The notes below the pieces were generated by a model. The model saw only the letters and a program-made list of their open reading frames with translations, had not been told where the DNA came from and made no database searches. A program made the translations under genes and the position numbers. From the NCBI GenBank assembly GCA_964558325.1, contig CAZLCX010000002.1, positions 62,001 to 126,000 of the forward strand: 64,000 bases of DNA. The letters are read 5' to 3'. This DNA is from Halonatronomonas sp964558325 (GTDB lineage: Bacteria > Bacillota > Halanaerobiia > Halanaerobiales > Halarsenatibacteraceae). This document shows positions 1 to 8,118 of the stretch, in pieces; positions within the stretch are counted from its first letter, which is position 1; every line of letters starts with the position of its first letter.

Positions 1-1
1 T

Positions 2-526
2 GTAACAATTTTGAGACTAGATTATTATTATCATGATTTAGATCATTTCGAGGTTCCAGAAGATGAAATTAACTTTGACCATCCTAATTCTTTTGAGATA
101 GATTTATTAATTAAGCATTTGGAAAAATTAAAGAAAGGCGAAAAGATTGAAAGGCCTGTTTATAGTTTTAAAACAAACCGGAGGCTGGAGGAGACAAAAG
201 TTGTTAAACCTTCTAAGATATTAATCGTTGAAGGAATACTTTCTTTATATTACTTAAAGCTCTGTGAACATTATGATTTAAAAATTTATGTAGATACAGA
301 TTGTGATATTAGATTATTAAGAAGAATAACCAGAGATATTAATGAGAGAGGCAGGAGTCTTGAATCTGTTAAAAAACAGTATTTATCAACTGTTAAACCT
401 ATGCATGAGCAGTTTGTAGAACCGAGTAAATCAAGGGCAGATATTATTATTCCCCACGGCGGTTTAAATGAAATTGCCAATGATTTATTAATAGAAAAGA
501 TAAAAGGTCATCTAAAGGTCAATTAA
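2..526 (+). CDS. udk: Uridine kinase, 5'-truncated by window edge
   Basis: C-terminal part (174 residues visible) of a uridine/cytidine kinase, which phosphorylates uridine and cytidine to UMP and CMP in pyrimidine salvage. The reading frame is open to the window edge, so the true start and the Walker A loop lie upstream. Visible family signs are the DYYYHDL segment, FDHPNSFEIDLL, the LIVEGIL strand, and the VDTDCDIRLLRRITRD helix carrying the arginine-rich lid. Family members have about 210 residues, so roughly 35-40 are missing. A strong terminator follows directly, so it ends a transcription unit. An alternative is a related phosphoribulokinase/uridine kinase-family protein. Confidence 0.85.
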   Translation, partial: VTILRLDYYYHDLDHFEVPEDEINFDHPNSFEIDLLIKHLEKLKKGEKIERPVYSFKTNRRLEETKVVKPSKILIVEGILSLYYLKLCEHYDLKIYVDTDCDIRLLRRITRDINERGRSLESVKKQYLSTVKPMHEQFVEPSKSRADIIIPHGGLNEIANDLLIEKIKGHLKVN

Positions 527-533
527 ATTTTAG

Positions 534-561
534 CCTAACCTGAAAAAGGTTAGGTTTTTTT
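534..561 (+). terminator. Rho-independent terminator after udk
   Basis: The 8-bp perfect stem cctaacct/aggttagg (534-541 with 547-554) has a GAAAA loop and is followed by a run of seven T. It lies 8 bases after the udk stop codon. Confidence 0.9.
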
Positions 562-631
562 AATATATTTTGCAGGAATTTTTTGTTATAAGAAGAAATA
601 TTATTCACTATGATAATTAGGAGTGAGTAAT

Positions 632-1228
632 ATGAAACTAAATCAGGATAAACTCTGGCTAATATTAGTTTTGTTAACAGTGATAGCTTACTGGTTAGGC
701 GGGAGAGATCTAAATTTTGAGGAGCAGGAAATGGTAGAGATTGAGTTAAATAGAACTGAAGAAGTTATAAATAATCTAGAAGGTGGAAAGGATAAAAGTG
801 ATGAAATAATTGTTCACATTGGCGGAGAAGTAAATAATCCTGGTGTTTTTAGTTTTGCAAAAGGGGCAAGAGTAATAGATGCTATTTCAATAGCTGGAGG
901 AGAAACAAGTGAAGCAGTTTTAGACCAGATAAATTTAGCCAGAGTATTAAATGATGGCGAGCATATAATTATTCCTTCTTATCTTTCTTCAGACAATCCA
1001 GCTGATTTTTCTTCTAATGGTTTTAGTAATTCAGATGATAAAGTAAATCTAAACCAGGCCAGCCAGGCAGAACTCTTATCATTAAATGGAATCGGGGTTG
1101 TTAGAGCTGAAGCGATTATAAAATATAGATCTAATAATGGTAGTTTTAAGGAAATTGAAGAGATAAAAAATGTTTCCGGGATTGGAATTCAGATTTATAA
1201 TAATATTAAAGACGATATTACAATTTAA
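632..1228 (+). CDS. comEA: ComEA family helix-hairpin-helix DNA-binding protein
   Basis: Membrane-anchored double-stranded DNA receptor of the competence (DNA uptake) machinery. The 198-residue product has one N-terminal membrane segment (about residues 7-22), a SLBB-type domain (about 58-115, with VHIGGEVNNPGVFSF) and a C-terminal pair of helix-hairpin-helix motifs (LNQASQAELLSLNGIG, then VSGIG). That is the usual Firmicutes ComEA order and length. A GTG at 623 is in frame, but the AGGAG at 619-623 is spaced properly (8 bases) only for the ATG at 632. Its stop overlaps the comEC start by one base (TAATG), implying translational coupling. It could serve DNA scavenging rather than transformation. 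Confidence 0.88.
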   Translation: MKLNQDKLWLILVLLTVIAYWLGGRDLNFEEQEMVEIELNRTEEVINNLEGGKDKSDEIIVHIGGEVNNPGVFSFAKGARVIDAISIAGGETSEAVLDQINLARVLNDGEHIIIPSYLSSDNPADFSSNGFSNSDDKVNLNQASQAELLSLNGIGVVRAEAIIKYRSNNGSFKEIEEIKNVSGIGIQIYNNIKDDITI

Positions 1229-2475
1229 TGTTAAGGTATAATCATCCCTATAATATCTTTATTATTTTTATTTTATTTATAATCTGGCAGGAGATTTTTT
1301 TATTGATTTTGTCAAATGATATAATAAATCTAACTTTTATATCTTATCTTTTAGTTTTTATAATAATATTTAAAAATTTTAATCTTTATAGTAATCTGGC
1401 TCAGAATAATTTATTTAAGGGAATCATTATTATTCATGCTTTTAGATTAATCTTTGAGGTTTATTTTGAAGGTATAGATATTATCAGCTTATTAAGAACT
1501 AAACGTCTGATAAACTTCCAGAAGACCTTATTAGGGGTTTTTCAGGGATATTATTCATTTGAAAGAGCAGACTTTGTTGGGGCTATAATTTTAGGTGAAA
1601 GATCAGGAATTGATGCCTTGATTACCATGCTTAGGGAGGCAGGAGTCGGCCATCTTATGGCTTTATCAGGAATGCATGTTGGATATGCTGCTATGTTTAT
1701 TTTTATTTTATTTAAATACCTGCCAATTAACCTTTATCTTAAATTAATAAGTGAGATTTTTTTGCTGATTGGTTATATATTGCTGGCAGGAGCATCATCG
1801 TCCCTGATGAGGGCAGGGTTTATGTGGATTATTGCAAGATTATTAATGGTTGTAAATATTAAAATATCAATTTTAAATTTATTAGGGATTTCAGGAATTG
1901 CAATTTTGTTAATCAATCCAGAGGTTCTTTATCAGATAGGATTTCAGATTTCGTTTTTAGTGGTAATTAGTTTATTTTTCTTTATTAATAAGTTTAAAAA
2001 TCTGCCAATGCCAGTGGCTGTATCATTGGCTGCAACAATAGGTTCTTTACCCTGGTTAAGCTGGATAAGTCAGGAGGTAAATTTAAATGGACTGGTCAGT
2101 AATTTGATTTTGATACCATTTTTTATTCCAATTTATATTATTAATTTATTGATTTTAGTTTTTCACTGGATATTTCCTAATATAAGTTTATTCCTTTCTA
2201 AAATAAGTGATTTTTTAATATCTGTCTTTATTCATACCGGTGCCTATCTTGCCGGACTGCCATTTAATTTTAAATTAGATTTCATAGAAAAATTATTTAG
2301 TTATGAGGCTAACTTTTTTATGCCGCTGCCATTAATAGTTTTTTATATTACTTTATTTGTAGTCTGCAATAATGTTAATCAGCCGAACTGGTTAAGAAAT
2401 AGATCTTTGTTAATTTTAAGCTGGAAATTAGTAATTATCATAGCTTCCATAAATCTTATTGTTCTTTATTTATAA
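1228..2475 (+). CDS. comEC: Short ComEC/Rec2 competence-domain membrane protein
   Basis: Predicted inner-membrane channel for single-stranded DNA during uptake. The 415-residue product is mostly hydrophobic with many membrane segments. It carries the competence-domain signature around residues 116-160 (ILGERSGI, then GVGHLMALSGMHVG). ComEC proteins usually have 700-800 residues, with an N-terminal OB-fold (DUF4131) and a C-terminal metallo-beta-lactamase domain. Neither is visible here: the protein ends shortly after its last hydrophobic segments at a normal stop, 53 bases before holA. No frameshifted remnant of the lactamase domain follows. The comEA-comEC-holA order supports the assignment; whether this short form transports DNA is unknown. 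Confidence 0.82.
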   Translation: MLRYNHPYNIFIIFILFIIWQEIFLLILSNDIINLTFISYLLVFIIIFKNFNLYSNLAQNNLFKGIIIIHAFRLIFEVYFEGIDIISLLRTKRLINFQKTLLGVFQGYYSFERADFVGAIILGERSGIDALITMLREAGVGHLMALSGMHVGYAAMFIFILFKYLPINLYLKLISEIFLLIGYILLAGASSSLMRAGFMWIIARLLMVVNIKISILNLLGISGIAILLINPEVLYQIGFQISFLVVISLFFFINKFKNLPMPVAVSLAATIGSLPWLSWISQEVNLNGLVSNLILIPFFIPIYIINLLILVFHWIFPNISLFLSKISDFLISVFIHTGAYLAGLPFNFKLDFIEKLFSYEANFFMPLPLIVFYITLFVVCNNVNQPNWLRNRSLLILSWKLVIIIASINLIVLYL

Positions 2476-2528
2476 AATATGTTATGATTTAATATAGATA
2501 ATCTTAATTTAAAGAGGGAGGTTAAAAA

Positions 2529-3515
2529 GTGACAGAATCTCTCAATTCTTTTTATCTGCTTGCAGGAGAAGAGAGTTATTTAATTAGAAACAAACTGGAT
2601 AATATTGAACAAGATATTAAAAAATCAGGGGTAAATGATATACATAGAGAAAGAATTAATGATCAGTCTGAAGATTTTCTCCAAAAATTAATCCAGTCTG
2701 TTCAGACGATTAGTCTGATGACAGAATATAAATTGGTGATAGTTGAATGCGAAGAATTGTTTGCCAAGAAGAGTAAGTATGACAGTAAGGTTATAGAATT
2801 ATTTTCAAGACAACTGGAAAAAGTAACTGTAGTTTTCATTTTAAATTCCAGTCCTGATAAAAGAATTAAAATTTATAAAGAGTTCAAGAAAAATGGTAAG
2901 TTCTTTGAATTTAAAAGACCTAAATATAGAGATTTAGATAATTGGATTAGAAATAAGTTTAAGGAGTCTTCAAAAACAGTAGATAATAGACTTGTAAAAT
3001 ATTTAGAGTATCTTTTTGATAATAGGCTGGAAGCTCTGGATAAAGAGATTGAAAAAATAATAACTTTAAATTATGAAAAGGATAAAATTGGCCTTAAAGA
3101 TTCTTATCAGATTTTAAGTAAAGATGGATTGATGGCGGAAAATATTATCTTTAATATGTTAGATAATTGGGTGGCAGGTAAAAAAAATGAAACTATCAAA
3201 GAATATAGAGAACTTATTAAAGATGGTCAGAGTCCTATTTATATTTTAATTATGATTCATAGGCAATTAGAATTATTGATAAAGATTAAAGAGCTTAAAG
3301 AAAAAAGAAGATTTAATCATAAAAAGATAGCAAAAGAGATTAATGAACATCCCTATCCAGTTAAAAAAGTATACCAGCAATGTGGGAAAATATCGTTTTC
3401 CAGGCTAGAATTATTTTTAGAAAATCTCTGGGAAGTAAATTATAAGATTGTAACTGGTAAGGGCGGAAGCCCTGAGGAGTTAGTAGAAGAATTTTTATTG
3501 AAATTTAATCCATAA
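2529..3515 (+). CDS. holA: DNA polymerase III delta subunit
   Basis: Delta subunit of the clamp loader, which opens the beta sliding clamp at primer-template junctions. The 328 residues match the family length. Recognisable parts are the N-terminal AAA-like fold beginning FYLLAGEESYLIRNKLDNI, the VVFILNSSPDKRIKIYKEFKKNG strand-helix segment (minus a conserved arginine finger, as expected for delta), and the C-terminal helical collar (PIYILIMIHRQLELLIKIKEL). The start is GTG, preceded by GAGGGAGG at 2514-2521. Its position after comEC and before convergent rpsT is the usual Firmicutes arrangement. Confidence 0.9.
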   Translation: MTESLNSFYLLAGEESYLIRNKLDNIEQDIKKSGVNDIHRERINDQSEDFLQKLIQSVQTISLMTEYKLVIVECEELFAKKSKYDSKVIELFSRQLEKVTVVFILNSSPDKRIKIYKEFKKNGKFFEFKRPKYRDLDNWIRNKFKESSKTVDNRLVKYLEYLFDNRLEALDKEIEKIITLNYEKDKIGLKDSYQILSKDGLMAENIIFNMLDNWVAGKKNETIKEYRELIKDGQSPIYILIMIHRQLELLIKIKELKEKRRFNHKKIAKEINEHPYPVKKVYQQCGKISFSRLELFLENLWEVNYKIVTGKGGSPEELVEEFLLKFNP

Positions 3516-3562
3516 AAAAATCCAGGCCACTCATGATCGTCGAGGAGGCCTGGTATATTTTT
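3514..3562. terminator. Bidirectional terminator between holA and rpsT
   Basis: The stem ccaggcc/ggcctgg (3522-3528 with 3547-3553) is flanked by an A-run on the left (3515-3520) and a T-rich tract on the right. It can therefore end both holA (+) and rpsT (-) transcripts. The longer U-run is on the rpsT side. The 18-base loop is large. Confidence 0.75.
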
Positions 3563-3830
3563 AGTTAAGTTTTTCGTTAAGCATTCTGGTTAAGCGAGAC
3601 TTTTTGCGAGCAGCATTATTCTCGTGGATGATATTATTTTTTACAGCTTTGTCAATCATTTTGTAGGCATATGCCAGACTTTCTTCAGCTTCTTCCTGAG
3701 AAGGGCTACCCTCTATAAGCTTTTTATAGTCTTTTATGGCAAATTTCATCGCCTTTTTCCACTTTTTATTTTGCTCGGCTTTTTTAGCAGAAGTTCTTAC
3801 CCGCTTTTTAGCAGATTCAATTATTGGCAT
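3561..3830 (-). CDS. rpsT: 30S ribosomal protein S20
   Basis: Small-subunit protein that binds 16S rRNA early in assembly. The 89-residue, lysine/arginine-rich helical protein starts MPIIESAKKRVRTSAKK and carries the C-terminal NAARKKSRLTRMLN signature. The start has an AGGAGG 10 bases upstream on the minus strand (3841-3846). It is the only clear reverse-strand gene in the window. In spore formers such as Bacillus subtilis the neighbouring gpr and spoIIP separate rpsT from lepA; here only 189 bases lie between them. Confidence 0.97.
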   Translation of the reverse strand: MPIIESAKKRVRTSAKKAEQNKKWKKAMKFAIKDYKKLIEGSPSQEEAEESLAYAYKMIDKAVKNNIIHENNAARKKSRLTRMLNEKLN

Positions 3831-3850
3831 TTCTGAAACACCTCCTAATC

Positions 3851-3869
3851 AATCTGGTTTAACCAGATT
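3851..3869 (-). promoter_or_regulatory. Perfect 9-bp palindrome in the rpsT leader
   Basis: AATCTGGTT and AACCAGATT flank a single central base between the rpsT promoter and its ribosome binding site. In RNA the hairpin would end four bases upstream of the AGGAGG. In DNA it would be a symmetric protein site. Function is unknown; possibilities are S20 autoregulation or a repressor operator. Confidence 0.45.
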
Positions 3870-3893
3870 AAATCTTTTTCTTTAGCGAATATC

Positions 3894-3922
3894 ATTTTAC
3901 CAAAAATAATAATAAATTGCAA
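3894..3922 (-). promoter_or_regulatory. Sigma-A promoter for rpsT
   Basis: On the minus strand TTGCAA (3922-3917) and TAAAAT (3899-3894) are separated by 17 bases, with the start expected near 3887, about 57 bases before the rpsT start codon. Confidence 0.65.
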
Positions 3923-3950
3923 GCAAAATCAGTTTAAATTTCTTATGAGC

Positions 3951-3980
3951 TTGATTAGCTTCTTAATATAATGGTATAAT
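3951..3980 (+). promoter_or_regulatory. Sigma-A promoter for lepA
   Basis: TTGATT (3951-3956), an 18-base spacer ending in TGG (extended -10), then TATAAT (3975-3980). The lepA start codon follows about 40 bases later. Confidence 0.7.
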
Positions 3981-4019
3981 TATATCCGTGTCTATATAAT
4001 TTTAACAGGAGGCTTTAAT

Positions 4020-5807
4020 TTGAAGAACGAAAAAATACGAAACTTTTGTATTATTGCCCATATTGATCATGGAAAATCTACTTTAGCTGATCGAATTTTA
4101 GAACAGACTGGAACAATTACAGATAGAGATATGCAGGAACAGGTTCTTGATAATATGGATTTAGAGAGGGAAAGAGGCATTACAATTAAGGCCCAGGCAG
4201 TTTCCCTTAAATATAAAGATTATAAGTTAAATCTTATAGATACTCCAGGTCATGTTGATTTTGCTTATGAAGTTTCAAGAAGTCTGGCAGCCTGTGAAGG
4301 GGCATTATTAATTATTGATGCAGCCCAGGGTGTTGAAGCTCAGACGATGGCCAATATCTATCTGGCTTTAGAACATGATTTAGAGATTATACCAGTAATT
4401 AATAAGATTGATTTACCGGCGGCCAATCCTGATCGGGTAAAAGAAGAGTTAATGGATTTAGGAATAGATCCAGACGAGGCTCTATTAACCTCTGCCAAGG
4501 AAGGAATTGGAATAACCGATGTTTTGGATGCAATTATTGAAAGAGTTCCAGCTCCTGAAGCTAACCTTGAGCAACCCTTAAAGGCATTAGTCTTTGATTC
4601 TATCTATAATTCATACCAGGGGGTTGTGCCCCATATCAGGGTCGTATCAGGTAAAATTAAAAAAGGTGATATGATCTATTTAATGGCCAGTCAAAAGAAA
4701 TATGAAGTTGATGAGGTGGGGATTTTTAATCCTGGGTTTAAAGAAGTTGAAGAACTAACAGCAGGGGAAGTTGGTTATTTAATGGCTGGCATTAAAGATG
4801 TTAGGAACTGTCGGGTTGGAGACACTATTACTGATTTTAAACATCCTGCTGATAAACCTCTGCCAGGATATAAAAAAGTTCAGCCGATGGTTTTTAGTGG
4901 TATGTATCCAACAGATAATAATGATTTTAAAGTTCTCCAGGAAGCCCTGGAAAAATTACAGTTAAATGATGCTGCCCTGACCTTTGAATCAGAAACCTCT
5001 GAAGCCCTGGGGTTTGGCTTTAGATGTGGGTTTTTGGGCCTGCTTCACATGGAGATAGTCCAGGAAAGGCTGGAAAGAGAATATGATTTAGACTTAGTAA
5101 TTACTGCTCCAAGTGTTATTTATAAGGTTGAAAAGAAAACTGGTGAAGAGCTGGAGATTGAAAATCCATCTAACTTCCCTGAACAGAATGAGATAGAGAC
5201 AGTTTCTGAGCCATTTGTTAAAACCAATATTAGCTCACCAGAAGAATATATTGGTGCAATTATGAAATTATGTGAAGATAATAGAGGCGAATTTGTTAAT
5301 ATGAAATATATTGACGAGAATAGAGTTGTTATTAACTATCATATGCCAATGAATGAAATTATTACAGATTTTTTTAATCAGCTTAAATCCAGTACCAGGG
5401 GTTATGCAACACTGGATTATGAACAGATTGGCTATAGAGAATCAGATTTAGTAAAATTAGATATTTTAGTTAATAAAGAGCCAGTTGATGCTCTGTCTAC
5501 AATAGTTCATCGTGATAGTGCCAGACGGCTGGGGGAAAGCCTGGCCAGAAAATTAAAGGAGATAATTCCTCGCCATATGTTTAAAGTTCCAATTCAGGCT
5601 GCTATTGGTAATGATGTTGTAGCCAGGGTTAATATACCTGCCCAGAGGAAAGATGTTCTCCAGAAATGTTATGGCGGTGACGTTAGCAGAAAGAGAAAAT
5701 TGCTTGAAAAGCAAAAGGAAGGCAAAAAAAGAATGAAACAGGTTGGGAGTGTCGAGATACCCCAGGATGCATTTATGGCTGTTCTTGAGAGGAACGATGA
5801 TGATTAA
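4020..5807 (+). CDS. lepA: Elongation factor 4 (LepA)
   Basis: Ribosome-associated translational GTPase that acts on stalled or newly initiating ribosomes. The 595 residues are of normal length. The G1 loop AHIDHGKST, switch-region RGITIKAQ, G3 DTPGH and G4 NKID are all present. The EF-G-like domains and the LepA-specific C-terminal domain follow (KCYGGDVSRKRKLLEKQKEGKKRMK). The start is TTG at 4020, preceded by AGGAGG at about 4006-4011. The gene overlaps hemW by a few bases and has its own promoter. Confidence 0.97.
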   Translation: MKNEKIRNFCIIAHIDHGKSTLADRILEQTGTITDRDMQEQVLDNMDLERERGITIKAQAVSLKYKDYKLNLIDTPGHVDFAYEVSRSLAACEGALLIIDAAQGVEAQTMANIYLALEHDLEIIPVINKIDLPAANPDRVKEELMDLGIDPDEALLTSAKEGIGITDVLDAIIERVPAPEANLEQPLKALVFDSIYNSYQGVVPHIRVVSGKIKKGDMIYLMASQKKYEVDEVGIFNPGFKEVEELTAGEVGYLMAGIKDVRNCRVGDTITDFKHPADKPLPGYKKVQPMVFSGMYPTDNNDFKVLQEALEKLQLNDAALTFESETSEALGFGFRCGFLGLLHMEIVQERLEREYDLDLVITAPSVIYKVEKKTGEELEIENPSNFPEQNEIETVSEPFVKTNISSPEEYIGAIMKLCEDNRGEFVNMKYIDENRVVINYHMPMNEIITDFFNQLKSSTRGYATLDYEQIGYRESDLVKLDILVNKEPVDALSTIVHRDSARRLGESLARKLKEIIPRHMFKVPIQAAIGNDVVARVNIPAQRKDVLQKCYGGDVSRKRKLLEKQKEGKKRMKQVGSVEIPQDAFMAVLERNDDD

Positions 5808-6981
5808 TTTAAAAAAAGAGCTTTTAAGTAAATTTAGAAGCAGAGGTCTTTCTCTCTATTTTCATATTCCATTTTGTAAGTCAAAATGTTCTTACTGTGA
5901 TTTTTATTCATTAACTGGAAGATCTGGCTTGAAAACAGAATATATCAAAGCATTAGTTACTGAGCTGGAGTTATTAGGGGAGAAATTTAGCAGCTTATAT
6001 CCCGAGCCCTCTACTATTTATTTTGGAGGAGGGACCCCTTCTCTATTTTCTCCAGCTGATTTTAGTTTATTAATAGAAAAAGTTAAATCAAATTTTGGTT
6101 TAATACTGGAATCAGAAATTACAATTGAAATCAATCCCAAAGATATTAATTCCAAACAGAGGCTGCTTGAATATAGGGAAGCTGGTATTAATAGATTTAG
6201 TTTAGGAGTTCAGTCTTTAAATGATGAGGAGTTAAGATTATTAGGAAGGCGTCATGATAGCGAGAAGGCCAGAGAGGTTATTGGATATTTTAAGGATATT
6301 GGAGTAAATTTTAGTGTAGATCTAATTTCCAGTCTGCCTGGTCAGCGGAGTTCTGATTATCTTGCAGGTCTTAAAGAACTGGCAGGATATAAACCAAATC
6401 ACTTTTCAGTTTATAATTTGCAGTTAGAAGAGGGAACAGAATTGTTTGATTCAGTTGCTAATGGAGAATTGCCTGAAATATCAGAAGAGGTAGATGCAAT
6501 AAACTATAAAATGACTGAGGAAATATTGAAGGCTGCCGGTTATAAACATTATGAAATTTCCAGTTATGGATTACCAGGTTATCAATCAAAGCACAACAGT
6601 GCTTATTGGAGATTTATTCCTTATCTAGGTCTTGGAGCTGGAGCCCATTCTTTTATTGAACTTAACAGAGTTGAGAATTTAAAGGATATAGATTCATATG
6701 TTGGATTAAGCTCAGATAATAAAAAACCAGATAGGGAAGTTATTAAATTAGATATTCAGGATTTAAGAAGTGAATTTATGTTTTTAGGGTTAAGGATGGC
6801 CAGAGGTATATTAAAAAAAGAATTTAGAGAATTATTTGGTGAGACCCCTGAGTATTTTTATAATAAAAAAATTAATGAATTAACTGCAAAAGGTTTATTA
6901 AAATCTTCTGATAAAGTTATTAAACTGACGGATAAAGGCAGGTTATTTGCCAATCAAGTTTTTTTAGCATTTATTAACTAG
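5800..6981 (+). CDS. hemW: Radical SAM heme chaperone HemW
   Basis: Binds S-adenosylmethionine and a 4Fe-4S cluster and is thought to insert heme into target proteins. The cluster motif is C26-x3-C30-x2-C33 followed by Asp-Phe; the Phe in place of the fourth Cys of true HemN marks the HemW type. GGGTPS and the C-terminal winged-helix-like HemN_C part (FMFLGLRMARGI) are present; length is 393 residues. The frame is open upstream to 5743 inside lepA, but GAGAGG at 5787-5792 points to the ATG pair at 5797/5800. It may be coupled to lepA through the overlap. The older name is oxygen-independent coproporphyrinogen oxidase-like. Confidence 0.9.
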   Translation: MINLKKELLSKFRSRGLSLYFHIPFCKSKCSYCDFYSLTGRSGLKTEYIKALVTELELLGEKFSSLYPEPSTIYFGGGTPSLFSPADFSLLIEKVKSNFGLILESEITIEINPKDINSKQRLLEYREAGINRFSLGVQSLNDEELRLLGRRHDSEKAREVIGYFKDIGVNFSVDLISSLPGQRSSDYLAGLKELAGYKPNHFSVYNLQLEEGTELFDSVANGELPEISEEVDAINYKMTEEILKAAGYKHYEISSYGLPGYQSKHNSAYWRFIPYLGLGAGAHSFIELNRVENLKDIDSYVGLSSDNKKPDREVIKLDIQDLRSEFMFLGLRMARGILKKEFRELFGETPEYFYNKKINELTAKGLLKSSDKVIKLTDKGRLFANQVFLAFIN

Positions 6982-6987
6982 TTGGCC

Positions 6988-7016
6988 TTGACAAAAAAAT
7001 ATCAGTATGGTATTTT
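6988..7016 (+). promoter_or_regulatory. Sigma-A promoter of the hrcA-dnaK operon
   Basis: Consensus TTGACA (6988-6993), a 17-base spacer and TATTTT (7011-7016). Transcription should begin near 7023, immediately upstream of the CIRCE element, the usual layout for an HrcA-repressed promoter. Confidence 0.75.
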
Positions 7017-7027
7017 ATAAATAGTTA

Positions 7028-7054
7028 TTAGCACTCTCTAGTATTGAGTGCTAA
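7028..7054 (+). promoter_or_regulatory. CIRCE operator (HrcA binding site)
   Basis: TTAGCACTC, nine spacer bases, GAGTGCTAA: an exact match to the CIRCE consensus. HrcA bound here represses the downstream heat-shock operon and is released when misfolded protein occupies GroEL. It is the only copy I found in the window. Confidence 0.97.
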
Positions 7055-7069
7055 ACAGAGGTGATAAAG

Positions 7070-8113
7070 ATGGTTGAAGAAATGACAGATAGAAAGATTA
7101 GAGTCTTAAAGACCATCATTCAGGAGCATATTTTAACTGCTGAACCGGTTGGTTCTAGAACACTTGCCAAAAAATATGATTTTGGTTTTAGCCCTGCAAC
7201 AATTAGAAATGAAATGGCTGATTTAGAAGAGATGGGTTTTTTAGAACAACCACATACCTCAGCTGGACGTATCCCGACTGATCTGGGATATCGTTTTTAT
7301 GTAGATAACCTTAAAAAAAGCGAATTAAATTCTCCCTCATCAATTGAAAACTATCTACAGCAGCTGGCAAACCAGTATTCTGGGATTGAAGATGTAATGT
7401 CTGGTATGACAAGGTTACTTGCTAATTTAACCCAGTATACAGCTTTTATAAGTGAGCCTGCTTTTTCTGAAAGCAGGGTTAGCAGAATCCAATTATTACC
7501 GGTCAGTAAAAAGAGATTACTCCTGGTAGTAATAACAGACAATGGTCTGGTAAATAATAAGATAATTAACCTGAATAAAAATTTAGATGATAAGCAGTTA
7601 GAGGATTTAAATAAGATTTTAAATAAGCGGTTACAAGGTGTTTTTATAGAAAAAATCGATCAGGCATTTTTAAATAATCTTCAGCAAGAATTGCAGAGAA
7701 GAATTAATTATACAGCTGAAATCTTAGAATCACTGCAAAAAGAGATGTCAAATATCTCAACTAAAAATGGCATGAAGATCCATTTAGATGGGACATCATA
7801 TATTCTAGAACAACCAGAATTCAACGATATTAATCGCTTAAAAAAAGTTTTAAGGATTCTTGATAGAGAAGAAGAGTTAAGAAAAATTTTAAATGATATT
7901 AATGATGAATTTTCAATAAAAATTGGAACTGAGAATGAAGTAGAAGATATGGAAAATTGTAGTCTGGTTTTAGCCAGATATCATATTGCTAGAGGAGCTA
8001 GTGGCCGGATAGGGATTATTGGTCCGACCAGAATGGAATATTCCAAAGTAATATCTTCAGTCGATCTGGCTGCAGAATTATTGAGTAAGTTAATTTCTAG
8101 TACAGGTGGGTGA
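7070..8113 (+). CDS. hrcA: Heat-inducible transcription repressor HrcA
   Basis: Repressor of class I heat-shock genes through CIRCE; its activity depends on GroEL. The 347-residue product has the N-terminal winged helix (RKIRVLKTIIQEHILTAEPVGSRTLA, then the SPATIRNEMADLEEMGFL recognition region) and the HrcA C-terminal dimer domain (IGIIGPTRMEYSKVISSVD). A GTG at 7061 is in frame, but AGAGGTG at 7057-7063 serves the ATG at 7070. It heads hrcA-grpE-dnaK-dnaJ and is autoregulated by the operator just upstream. Confidence 0.96.
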   Translation: MVEEMTDRKIRVLKTIIQEHILTAEPVGSRTLAKKYDFGFSPATIRNEMADLEEMGFLEQPHTSAGRIPTDLGYRFYVDNLKKSELNSPSSIENYLQQLANQYSGIEDVMSGMTRLLANLTQYTAFISEPAFSESRVSRIQLLPVSKKRLLLVVITDNGLVNNKIINLNKNLDDKQLEDLNKILNKRLQGVFIEKIDQAFLNNLQQELQRRINYTAEILESLQKEMSNISTKNGMKIHLDGTSYILEQPEFNDINRLKKVLRILDREEELRKILNDINDEFSIKIGTENEVEDMENCSLVLARYHIARGASGRIGIIGPTRMEYSKVISSVDLAAELLSKLISSTGG

Positions 8114-8118
8114 TAATT

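Noticed and set aside
3624..3836. 70-residue + strand frame overlapping rpsT
   Set aside because: It is the antisense of a certain ribosomal protein gene and has no ribosome site.
5743..5799. Upstream extension of hemW in lepA
   Set aside because: Translates the lepA end in another frame; the ribosome site and conserved start favour 5797/5800.
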